DNA of 9,504 nucleotides from Candidatus Saccharimonadota bacterium (GTDB taxonomy: Bacteria; Patescibacteriota; Saccharimonadia; UBA4664): the NCBI GenBank assembly GCA_029237755.1, contig JAQZBT010000039.1, positions 1 through 9,504 on the forward strand, in the 5' to 3' direction. Below the pieces are notes generated by a model. The model worked only from the letters and a program-made list of their open reading frames with translations. It ran no database searches and was not told where the DNA came from. The position numbers were made by a program, and so were the translations under genes. This document shows positions 1-5,611 of this stretch, piece by piece. Numbering within the stretch: position 1 is the first letter of the stretch; the number at the start of each line of letters is the position of its first letter.

Positions 1-1115
1 GCGGCGACTTCCTTGCTGGCCTGCTCAACGGCCTTCAGAGCGCGGTCCGCCATCTGGGAGTTGGCTTCGGCTTGAGATACGAGTTCGGCGGTGCGGGCCT
101 CGGCGGCGGCCAGCTCCTGCTTGGCCTCCTTGAGCTGAAGGGCGAGGTCTTTGACTGCGTCGGACGCCCGCTCGGCCTCGGAAACAGCGCTCTTGGTGTC
201 GGCCAGCTCCAGCGCCAGGCGGTCGCGGTCGGACTCGAGCTTCGTCAACGTAGATTGCAGGCGCTCGCGGGCGGCGGCGGACTTGGCGGCGTCGGACTCG
301 AGTTCACGTAGCTGCTTCGCTAATTTGTGCTCTTGGGCACGGGCGGCTTCCAAGTCCGCATTGAGCTTGGACTCGCGGGCCGTGAGCGATGTGACCAACC
401 GGTGAGCCTCACTGTAACGGGCGGCCGCCACATCGGCGCGCAGGGCGGTGACTTTGCGCTCCATCTCGTCCTGGATGCGGGAGGCGGCGACGGCCTGCTG
501 CAGCAGCTCCAATCGTGGCGCCAGTTCGGCGTTAATATCGCGCAGCCGGGTCAAGTTGGTGGCGGTGGCGTCGAGTTTGCGCATGGCGAGCTCGCGGGAG
601 ACCTCGGCACCGCGGATACCGGCAGCTTCGTCGAAGAGCAGTTTGCGCTCGGACGGCGATGACAATAAGAATGAGTCGATCATGCCCTGACCGATGACGG
701 CGTAGGTGCCGGCCCCTACCCCACCCTGGGCCAACAGCGCCTGGATGTCGGCGAGCCGCACACTGCGGCCGGCCAGCCGGTAGTCTGATTCGCCACTGCG
801 ATACAACCGGCGCGAGATCTCGACTTCAGTGAGATCCAAAGGGAAGGCGCCGTCGTCGTTATCGAAGAGTAGTGTGACTTCGGCGAAGGACGCCCGGGCG
901 CGCTTGTCGGTACCGGCAAACACGACGTCCTCGCGGTCTCCCAGCCGCAGCCGGCCCTTGGATTGCTCGCCGAAGGCCCAGCGGATGGCATCGGCGAAGT
1001 TGGATTTGCCGGAACCGTTGGGGCCGACGATAGCGGTGATACCGGGCTCGAGGTCGAGTACGGTCTTGTTGGCGAACGATTTGAATCCGGTGATCGTGAC
1101 CCGTTTAAGGTACAC
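1..1115 (-). CDS. smc: Chromosome partition/condensation protein SMC, N-terminal part (3' end outside window)
   Basis: This is the N-terminal ABC-type head and start of the coiled coil of SMC, the ATPase that organises and helps segregate the chromosome with ScpA/ScpB. Numbered from the GTG at 1115, the protein opens YLKRVTITGFKSFANKT, the usual SMC beginning. It has Walker A GPNGSGKS at residues 31-38 (K37), then AIRWAFGEQS, the RRLYRSGESDYRLAGR segment, a Q-loop glutamine near 143 (VIGQGMID) and FDEAAGI near 161-167. From about 170 to the window edge it is Ala/Glu/Lys/Arg-rich and heptad-like, as expected for the coiled coil. An ATG six bases upstream (1121) is in frame, but GGAG stands only 1 nt from it and 7 nt from the GTG. 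The GTG also gives the canonical N-terminus, so I prefer it. About 371 of the roughly 1,150-1,200 residues usual for the family are visible. Transcribed divergently from the phosphorylase gene. Confidence 0.96.
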   Translation of the reverse strand, partial: MYLKRVTITGFKSFANKTVLDLEPGITAIVGPNGSGKSNFADAIRWAFGEQSKGRLRLGDREDVVFAGTDKRARASFAEVTLLFDNDDGAFPLDLTEVEISRRLYRSGESDYRLAGRSVRLADIQALLAQGGVGAGTYAVIGQGMIDSFLLSSPSERKLLFDEAAGIRGAEVSRELAMRKLDATATNLTRLRDINAELAPRLELLQQAVAASRIQDEMERKVTALRADVAAARYSEAHRLVTSLTARESKLNADLEAARAQEHKLAKQLRELESDAAKSAAARERLQSTLTKLESDRDRLALELADTKSAVSEAERASDAVKDLALQLKEAKQELAAAEARTAELVSQAEANSQMADRALKAVEQASKEVA

Positions 1116-1141
1116 GCGCATACTCCAACACCATTAGCACT

Positions 1142-1147
1142 ATTGTA
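1142..1147 (-). promoter_or_regulatory. Candidate -10 box of the smc promoter
   Basis: On the minus strand TACAAT lies about 27 nt upstream of the preferred smc GTG (21 nt from the ATG), giving a leader of about 20 nt that holds the GGAG ribosome-binding site. No convincing -35 is found 16-18 nt further upstream (AGCAAC at best), so this rests on the -10 match and position only. Confidence 0.35.
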
Positions 1148-1183
1148 TCAAAACGGCGCTGCTGGTTGCTGCCCCTTGGCCTA

Positions 1184-1192
1184 TGGTATATT
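1184..1192 (+). promoter_or_regulatory. glgP: Candidate extended -10 promoter for the phosphorylase gene
   Basis: TGG followed by TATATT (1187-1192) fits an extended -10 element (TGn-TATAAT). This form tolerates a poor -35, and none is evident here. Transcription from it would start near 1199 and leave a leader of nearly 100 nt before the GTG at 1296. Prediction from motif and position only. Confidence 0.35.
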
Positions 1193-1197
1193 CCATG

Positions 1198-1260
1198 CGT
1201 CCTATCTGGACGGAGCCGGAAACGGTTTGACAAGCTACGGCGTTTGTCCGGGCAACCGGA
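1198..1260 (+). promoter_or_regulatory. Structured 5' leader with three consecutive hairpins, two capped by GNRA tetraloops
   Basis: Three small inverted repeats follow one another in the predicted leader. CGTCC-tatct-GGACG lies at 1198-1212. A 6-bp stem (two G-U pairs) around CCG-GAAA-CGG lies at 1213-1228. TCCGG-GCAA-CCGGA lies at 1247-1260. GAAA and GCAA are both GNRA tetraloops. A competing pairing exists between GACAA (1229-1233) and TTGTC (1244-1248), and the latter overlaps the third hairpin. I do not recognise a known riboswitch class. Short hairpins are common by chance in GC-rich DNA, so a function is only suggested. Confidence 0.3.
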
Positions 1261-1278
1261 ATGACGCCCCTTCCAGCG

Positions 1279-1285
1279 AAAGGAG
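1279..1285 (+). promoter_or_regulatory. Ribosome-binding site fixing the GTG start of the phosphorylase
   Basis: AAAGGAG ends 10 nt before the GTG at 1296. The reading frame is open far upstream (to 963, antisense to smc), so this Shine-Dalgarno match is the main reason for choosing 1296 as the start. Confidence 0.65.
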
Positions 1286-1295
1286 TGTTGGCCAC

Positions 1296-3152
1296 GTGTC
1301 CACACCCTTGATTTTCACCTCCATGCCCGTCGACCCCGACGCGCGGGCCAAGCTGTTTGCCGGCATGTTGGGTCAGGACCGTGACATCTGCAGTCTGTTC
1401 TCAGAATGCGCGCTCCTGCCCGGCCAGTACACCGGTGGCCTCGGCGCCCTGATCAAGGACCAGCTCGAGACCGCGGCGCTGACTGGCCTGAAAGTGACGG
1501 CGATCAGCCCCTACTACCGCCACGGGTACTTTACCCAAGAGATTGGTGGCGACCCGCTGGGCCAGGTCGAGAGCTATCCGGAGTACGTTCCGGAGGACCA
1601 CGGCCTCGTCCTGACGCCATACCGGGTGAAGGTGTGGTACCGGGACGACTGGCTGCATGCCCAGGTCTGGCTCTACCAGGTCGGCCCCTCTGTCTCGTGG
1701 TACCTGCTCGACACGAAGGTGCCCGAGAATACGCCCGAGCGACAGCTGGTCACCGACCGTCTCTATCACGGGGATCGCCTCGGAGTCGAGTGGCTGCTGG
1801 GCGCCGGCGGAGTCCAGCTGCGCGAGCAGTTGGGTGGCTGGCCGGGTGCCTGGCACCTCAATGAAGGGCACGCAATGTTCGCGCTGTACGACCTGCTGCG
1901 GCGGTTCATGCTGAAGGGCCTGTCCCTGAAGCAAGCCATCGCGGCGGTGCAGTCGTGGACCGTTGGCACCATCCACACCCCGGTGCCCGCCGGCCTCACG
2001 ATCCGCTCGCGCGAGGAGATGCATACCTGCCTGGATGACATGGCGGAAGAATGCGGCGTGGCGTTCGAGGATCTGTACGCGCTGGGGACCAGCTCCAGCA
2101 GCGACCGGTTCAGCATGGCCGGCGCCGTGGTGCAGCTGTCGTCGCCCAACGGCGTGTCCCTGTTGCACCAGCAGGTGGCGCAGGACATGTTCGCTGCCCC
2201 GCTCTTTGAATCCGGCGGCGTCATGAACAGCGTCACCAATGCCGTCTCGCATCGGTGGGTGAGCGAAGAGATGGCGGCGATGCTCAGGGGGCACGTTGGT
2301 CCGGACTGGGCCTTCGGCGAGCAAGAACAATGGCGAGCCGGGATCAGCGATGTCTCCTTGCAGGAACTTCGCTCGGTGCGCCATTCCCTGCGCAGTCGCC
2401 TGATCGGCTACGTCTGGAACAAGACCGGGGTCTTGCTCGAAGAGAGAGCCTGCATCCTGGGATTTGGCCGGCGTGTACCGACATACAAGCGGCTGACCCT
2501 GCTGATGCAGCACCCGGAGTACTTCGCGTGGTTGCTGAAGCAGGACACTCATCCGGTCCGCATTGTGATGGCGGGGAAGTCCCATCCCGACGACGCTGCG
2601 GGCAAGTCGCTCATCACGGCGCTGCTGCAGTTCATCAGGGACCACGACCTGCATGACAGGATCGTGTTTCTGCCGGACTGGGACGTCGCCCAAGCCGCCA
2701 TCCTGACGGCCGGTGCCGATGTCTGGCTGAACAACCCCGTGCGCCCCAACGAAGCCTGTGGGACGTCCGGTATCAAGGCGCTGCTCAATGGCAGCCTCAA
2801 CTGCTCCATCCGCGATGGCTGGTGGGATGAGGTCTTCAATGAGGGCATCGGTTGGGCTCCAGGCGGAAAGCAGGAACTCTCCGACCGGGATGCTGCGTTC
2901 GAGATGCTGCAAACTCTCGAGCATCAGGTGTTGCCGGCCTTCTTCGAGACCAACCAGGATGGCCTGCAGGAGCGCTGGCTCGGTATGGTCAGGCAGGCCC
3001 TGCTGGAGCGCGGTGCCTGGGGACTGGGAGCCCGCATGATGTGGGACTATCTGGTCCGGTTGTACTTCCCGGCCGCCCAGTACGCCAGAGTCATGGGTCT
3101 CTCCGAGATCCTTCAAGCCAATCGCGTCCTAGCAGACGCACACCAAGGCTAG
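1296..3152 (+). CDS. glgP: Alpha-glucan family phosphorylase (glycogen/maltodextrin phosphorylase-like, GT35)
   Basis: Predicted PLP-dependent cytosolic phosphorylase that releases glucose-1-phosphate from the non-reducing end of an alpha-1,4-glucan. The 618-aa length fits the short alpha-glucan phosphorylase subfamily rather than the roughly 800-aa classical enzymes. Visible motifs are YTGGLGALIKDQLE near the N-terminus (family form: YSGGLGvLAGD), WHLNEGH at 186-192, HTPVPAG, GFGRRVPTYKR at 389-399 with the basic residues expected to hold phosphate, AGKSHPDDAAGK, FLPDWD, DVWLNNPVRPNEACGTSGIKALLNG with the presumed PLP lysine K494, and DGWWDE. Several motif positions differ from the usual family spelling, so the lineage is divergent, but the key lysines and arginines are kept. 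It stands alone on the plus strand, divergent from smc and convergent with rnc. Its preference for CTG and CAG codons looks somewhat different from its neighbours, so acquisition by transfer is possible. Confidence 0.92.
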   Translation: MSTPLIFTSMPVDPDARAKLFAGMLGQDRDICSLFSECALLPGQYTGGLGALIKDQLETAALTGLKVTAISPYYRHGYFTQEIGGDPLGQVESYPEYVPEDHGLVLTPYRVKVWYRDDWLHAQVWLYQVGPSVSWYLLDTKVPENTPERQLVTDRLYHGDRLGVEWLLGAGGVQLREQLGGWPGAWHLNEGHAMFALYDLLRRFMLKGLSLKQAIAAVQSWTVGTIHTPVPAGLTIRSREEMHTCLDDMAEECGVAFEDLYALGTSSSSDRFSMAGAVVQLSSPNGVSLLHQQVAQDMFAAPLFESGGVMNSVTNAVSHRWVSEEMAAMLRGHVGPDWAFGEQEQWRAGISDVSLQELRSVRHSLRSRLIGYVWNKTGVLLEERACILGFGRRVPTYKRLTLLMQHPEYFAWLLKQDTHPVRIVMAGKSHPDDAAGKSLITALLQFIRDHDLHDRIVFLPDWDVAQAAILTAGADVWLNNPVRPNEACGTSGIKALLNGSLNCSIRDGWWDEVFNEGIGWAPGGKQELSDRDAAFEMLQTLEHQVLPAFFETNQDGLQERWLGMVRQALLERGAWGLGARMMWDYLVRLYFPAAQYARVMGLSEILQANRVLADAHQG

Positions 3153-3175
3153 CCTCGCGCTAGTTCTGGACCGAA

Positions 3176-3217
3176 AGGCCCAGGTCTTGTTCCGCAGTGC
3201 GGGCAGGACCTGGGCCT
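3176..3217. terminator. Inverted repeat between convergent genes, probable bidirectional terminator
   Basis: AGGCCCAGGTC (3176-3186) and GACCTGGGCCT (3207-3217) are perfect 11-bp complementary arms. The 20-nt loop contains a further CCGC/GCGG mini-stem. A smaller hairpin, CTAGC-ctcgc-GCTAG (3149-3163), overlaps the phosphorylase stop codon just before it. Neither side has a clear T-tract, so it may act as an mRNA 3'-end stabiliser or a Rho-type/atypical terminator instead of a classical intrinsic one. It lies between the stops of glgP and rnc. Confidence 0.55.
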
Positions 3218-3235
3218 GGTTCATGTTCGGCGGGA

Positions 3236-3943
3236 TTACTTAGCGGTAGCTTCTTTGTGCTTCGCCAACTTGGCCAGCGCGTGGGCGGCAGCTTCCTGCT
3301 GGGCGGCCTGCTTGGAGGAGCCGGAGCCCTTACCAAAGAGTTTGTCGCCGACGAAGACGCCGATAGTGAAGACCTTGTCGTGGTCGGGGCCGGACTCGTC
3401 CATGACACGGTAGTTGGGCGTGAGGCCGTACTGGTCCTGAGCCGTCTCCTGAAATTTCGACTTGGGGTCGAGCCAGGTGCCGGATTCGAGAATCTCGGGC
3501 AAGCGCGAGACGATGTGGTCGGTGATGAACTTGCCGGCGGCGTCGTAGCCCTGGTCGAGATAGATAGCCCCGATCACGGCCTCGACGGCGTTGGCCGAGA
3601 TGAGCGCGTGGGAGCGTGAGTTGCCCTTGGCCTCGCCGCGGGAGAGCTTGAAGTACTGGGAGATCTCGAGCTTTTCGGCGACAGCGGCCAGCGACTCGGT
3701 CTTGACCAGCGCCGAGCGCCAGTTGGTGAGGTCGCCCTCGGGGTTGGGATAGTTGCGATAGAGATAGTCGGTCACGACGAGCTCGAGGACGGCATCGCCC
3801 AGAAACTCGAGGCGTTCGTTGTGCTCGAGGCCGAGCTTGGGGTGTTCGTTGAGGTAGGAACGGTGGATGAAGGCCCGCTCGAGGAGTTTGATATCTTTAA
3901 ATTCGATGCCGAGGCGGTGTTGAAAAATTTCTAATGGTGTCAT
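3236..3943 (-). CDS. rnc: Ribonuclease III
   Basis: Double-strand-specific endoribonuclease that separates the rRNA precursors and processes structured mRNAs, acting as a homodimer with Mg2+. The 235-aa length is typical. The RNase III domain (about 5-150) shows AFIHRSY and the signature NERLEFLGDAVLEL at 42-55, with catalytic E46 and D50. The second metal-site segment, SANAVEAVIGAIYLD (116-130), has E121, but the aspartate usual two residues into this motif (D114 in E. coli) is asparagine N118. A double-stranded RNA-binding domain follows at about 159-227 (SKFQETAQ, then GSGSSKQAAQQEAAAHAL). It is the last gene of the minus-strand operon, 21 nt after the Nudix gene. That gap has no good Shine-Dalgarno but contains TACAAT (minus, 3957-3962), which could be a weak internal promoter giving a very short leader. 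Confidence 0.97.
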   Translation of the reverse strand: MTPLEIFQHRLGIEFKDIKLLERAFIHRSYLNEHPKLGLEHNERLEFLGDAVLELVVTDYLYRNYPNPEGDLTNWRSALVKTESLAAVAEKLEISQYFKLSRGEAKGNSRSHALISANAVEAVIGAIYLDQGYDAAGKFITDHIVSRLPEILESGTWLDPKSKFQETAQDQYGLTPNYRVMDESGPDHDKVFTIGVFVGDKLFGKGSGSSKQAAQQEAAAHALAKLAKHKEATAK

Positions 3944-3964
3944 AGTGCTTATGCTTATTGTACC

Positions 3965-4480
3965 TTACCGGGTCGCCGGCTCGGGCTGGGCCGCCTTGCG
4001 GATCTTCGAGAAGCCGAGCTTGAAGAGCTTCTCGGTGTCGCGGTACTCGATGAGGCCGAGGGCCTTGTCGTAGTCGAACCACTTGGCGTCGACGATGCCT
4101 TCCGAGTCTTCGGGGATGACATTGTCGGTGTCGCCCAGGGCTTCCATGAGGAAGACGAAGGTGGTCATGAAGATTAGCTTGCCTTCTTTACGGTAAAAGA
4201 AGTGCAGCTTGTCGAGCTTTTCGCCCAGGCGGAGGTGTGTGAGGCCGGTCTCTTCGGCGACTTCACGCACGGCCGTCTGTTCGAGGCTTTCGCCCTCTTC
4301 GACGTGACCCTTGGGGATAGTCCAGCGGCCGAGGCGGTCCTGAATCATCAGGATCTCAATGCGGTCTTCGACACGGCGGAAGACCACGCCACCGGCGGTG
4401 TATTCGCGGACGGCCCGGGAGTGCTTGGGATTAGTTTTCTTGTTTTGCCGGTTTGGCCGGCGATTCTTCTTCTGGTTCAT
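3965..4480 (-). CDS. Nudix hydrolase (Ap4A/MutT-like)
   Basis: A 171-aa Nudix hydrolase, a family that cleaves nucleoside diphosphates linked to other groups. The box is complete at residues 58-80: G-x5-E-x7-REVAEETGL, preceded by WTIPKGH. That form resembles diadenosine-polyphosphate hydrolases, but the substrate cannot be assigned from sequence. The N-terminal 25 residues are strongly basic (MNQKKNRRPNRQNKK), which could help nucleic-acid contact. The ATG at 4480 is the only ATG, GTG or TTG codon ahead of the domain core in the stretch downstream of position 4480. Starts further upstream would lie deep inside nusB. With this start the first 50 nt overlap the end of nusB in another frame, implying translation coupled to nusB. 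It lies between nusB and rnc, so it is co-expressed with rRNA-processing functions, possibly for nucleotide or RNA-end housekeeping (inference). Confidence 0.9.
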   Translation of the reverse strand: MNQKKNRRPNRQNKKTNPKHSRAVREYTAGGVVFRRVEDRIEILMIQDRLGRWTIPKGHVEEGESLEQTAVREVAEETGLTHLRLGEKLDKLHFFYRKEGKLIFMTTFVFLMEALGDTDNVIPEDSEGIVDAKWFDYDKALGLIEYRDTEKLFKLGFSKIRKAAQPEPATR

Positions 4481-4904
4481 AGAAATCACTGTTACGGTAG
4501 ATCGTCCCGAGGACACCGTTGATGAATTTGCTGGAGTTCTCACCTCCGAAGGTCTTGGCGAGTTCAACAGCTTCGTTGATCGCAACCTTGGGCGGAACAT
4601 CGCGCTTGATCTTCAGTTCGTAGACGCCGATGCGCAGGATGATCTTGTCGATCTTGGCAATCTGCTCGACGGGCCACTCGGGAGCGGCCGGGCCGATGAT
4701 GCCATCGATCTGTTCCTGGTTCTTGTGGACACCGTCTACCACATCTTCGACGAAGTTGGTGTCGTCGATGTTGTCGCGGAATTCGTCGAGATTGCGCTGC
4801 AGGATGGGCGCAAGCTCCAGCTCGGCCGTGTCGCCACCACGGAAATCATGCTCGTAGAGCGTCTGCATTGCTACGATGCGTCCAAGGTGACGGTTTGAGG
4901 CCAT
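4431..4904 (-). CDS. nusB: Transcription antitermination factor NusB
   Basis: NusB binds boxA RNA with NusE (S10) and supports antitermination during rRNA transcription. The 157-aa protein has the standard layout: an N-terminal SNRHLGRIVAMQTLYEHDF helix, a central ID.I.G...EWPVEQIAKIDKIILRIGVYEL segment, and a C-terminal VAINEAVELAKTFGGENSSKFINGVLGTI, the most conserved part of the family. An additional acidic-then-Lys tail (EPEEESPAKPAKQEN) extends beyond the usual end and is encoded by the stretch shared with the start of the Nudix gene. The ATG at 4904 follows the rpmF stop by 6 nt. A GAAGG inside the rpmF end could serve as its ribosome-binding site. Confidence 0.97.
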   Translation of the reverse strand: MASNRHLGRIVAMQTLYEHDFRGGDTAELELAPILQRNLDEFRDNIDDTNFVEDVVDGVHKNQEQIDGIIGPAAPEWPVEQIAKIDKIILRIGVYELKIKRDVPPKVAINEAVELAKTFGGENSSKFINGVLGTIYRNSDFYEPEEESPAKPAKQEN

Positions 4905-4910
4905 GAGGGT

Positions 4911-5078
4911 TTAAACCTTCTTAGTAGTTTTGAGCAAACCGAGTTCGGCAGCCTTCTTGAGGCGGCGCGGAACGAGGTCACCAGCGGTGGTGCTGACGAG
5001 TTGGGTCGGAGTGAGTGCCAGGTGCGAGCGGCGCTGGCCCTGGGTGCTACGGGTGGTACGTTTCTTAGGTACGGCCAC
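4911..5078 (-). CDS. rpmF: 50S ribosomal protein L32
   Basis: A 55-aa ribosomal protein that is small and easily missed. The GTG start at 5078 yields MAVPKKRTTRSTQGQRRSHLAL, the diagnostic N-terminus of L32. It is preceded by AAAGGA with 10 nt spacing. The protein has no cysteine: the C-terminal half (AGDLVPRRLKKAAELGLLK) replaces the CxxC...CxxC zinc ribbon found in many bacterial L32 proteins. E. coli L32 also lacks cysteines, but its C-terminus is different. The start overlaps the end of the DUF177 gene by 14 nt, and nusB follows after 6 nt. The DUF177-rpmF pair is one of the most conserved bacterial gene neighbourhoods and supports the assignment. Confidence 0.93.
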   Translation of the reverse strand: MAVPKKRTTRSTQGQRRSHLALTPTQLVSTTAGDLVPRRLKKAAELGLLKTTKKV

Positions 5079-5541
5079 GAGGCGGGTTTCCTTTCTTTAT
5101 GCGGGCCTGGTCTTGCAGGCGGGTACCGCTGTCTTCCTTAGTATACTTGCCGGCAGCATCGGGAATACCGGGGCAGTCGGGCGCGTGGAGGAGCTTGATC
5201 GGCAGGTCGAGCAGGAACTCCTGCTCTGCCAGCAGCGCCAGGTCGATAGACTCATCGACGATAGGCAGCTCTTCGTCGCCCGGCTCCTCAGCAAAGAGCT
5301 GCTGGAAGCGGACTGAGGTCGGACGGGTGAAAGTGCTAAGGCAACGGTCGCAGACAAGCTCGAGCTCAGATTCCAGGTGTCCCTGGGTGAGCAAGCCTGA
5401 ATCAATGCGGGAAATCGTGATTTCCCCCTCAATATCTCTGGTCAGCTCGAGGCTCTCTAGATTTGGACGTTCGCCCGATATCTTGTAGGCCCGGCTATAC
5501 CCGACTGATTCAGAAAGAATGTCGCGTACGTTGATGTGCAT
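5065..5541 (-). CDS. DUF177 / YceD family protein (23S rRNA accumulation protein-like)
   Basis: A 158-aa protein of the DUF177 (YceD) family, typically encoded just before rpmF and linked in E. coli and plants to 23S rRNA accumulation and large-subunit biogenesis. The core is visible: LELVCDRCLSTF with C64 and C67, then an acidic stretch, DLALLAEQEFLLDLPIKLLHAPDCPG with C123. The family usually ends with a cysteine-rich CkGLCpxCG motif. Here only one cysteine remains (DCPGIPDAAGKY), so any metal site is altered. The ATG at 5541 is preferred. A TTG five codons upstream (5556) lies inside the palindrome and probably at or before the transcription start. First gene of the operon, with a leader of about 10 nt and no strong Shine-Dalgarno. 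Confidence 0.88.
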   Translation of the reverse strand: MHINVRDILSESVGYSRAYKISGERPNLESLELTRDIEGEITISRIDSGLLTQGHLESELELVCDRCLSTFTRPTSVRFQQLFAEEPGDEELPIVDESIDLALLAEQEFLLDLPIKLLHAPDCPGIPDAAGKYTKEDSGTRLQDQARIKKGNPPRGRT

Positions 5542-5544
5542 AGC

Positions 5545-5560
5545 ACTCTTGCGCAAGAGT
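5545..5560. repeat. Perfect 16-bp palindrome, candidate operator
   Basis: ACTCTTGCGCAAGAGT is a perfect inverted repeat with no spacer. It overlaps the last three bases of the predicted -10 box of the DUF177-rpmF-nusB operon and covers the predicted transcription start. That position would let a dimeric repressor block the operon. I do not recognise the regulator. Confidence 0.5.
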
Positions 5561-5586
5561 ATATCTTATTTTGTTGTAGTACGCAA
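5558..5586 (-). promoter_or_regulatory. Promoter of the DUF177-rpmF-nusB-Nudix-rnc operon
   Basis: On the minus strand TTGCGT (5581-5586) and TATACT (5558-5563) are separated by exactly 17 nt, close to the sigma-70 consensus in both boxes. The expected transcription start is near 5551, leaving about 10 nt before the ATG at 5541. Confidence 0.65.
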
Positions 5587-5599
5587 GGAGCGATGGCGC

Positions 5600-5605
5600 T
5601 ATAAT
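5600..5605 (+). promoter_or_regulatory. -10 box of a leaderless promoter for the membrane protein gene
   Basis: A perfect TATAAT is followed by six bases (GCGCTT) and then the ATG at 5612, so transcription should begin on or next to the A of the start codon. There is no room for a Shine-Dalgarno. The -35 region is weak (TAGTAC at 17 nt spacing). It diverges from the operon promoter about 15 bp away. Confidence 0.6.
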
Positions 5606-5611
5606 GCGCTT

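Noticed and set aside
1227..1232. Perfect TTGACA as a -35 box for the phosphorylase
   Set aside because: The sequence 16-18 nt downstream (GGGCAA region) has nothing like a -10 box.
963..1295. Upstream in-frame extension of the phosphorylase to 963
   Set aside because: This would overlap the conserved SMC head in antisense, and the extension shows no family homology. A good Shine-Dalgarno and the family N-terminus support the GTG at 1296.
1261..1311. 16-codon upstream ORF overlapping the phosphorylase start
   Set aside because: It has no ribosome-binding site, and its frame contains the real gene's Shine-Dalgarno. An ORF this short is expected by chance.
1401..3116. Long open frame on the minus strand (571 codons) inside the phosphorylase gene
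   Set aside because: It is antisense to a gene with clear catalytic motifs, has a biased composition rich in Arg, Gln, His and Gly with no recognisable domain, and arises from the GC-skewed third codon positions of the real gene.
5540..5560. CIRCE (HrcA) heat-shock operator, from TAGCACTC at 5541-5548 and TTAGCACTA near smc (1134-1142)
   Set aside because: Each site matches only one CIRCE half. The second half (GAGTGCTAA after 9 nt) is missing at both, and the operon palindrome has a different centre and spacing.
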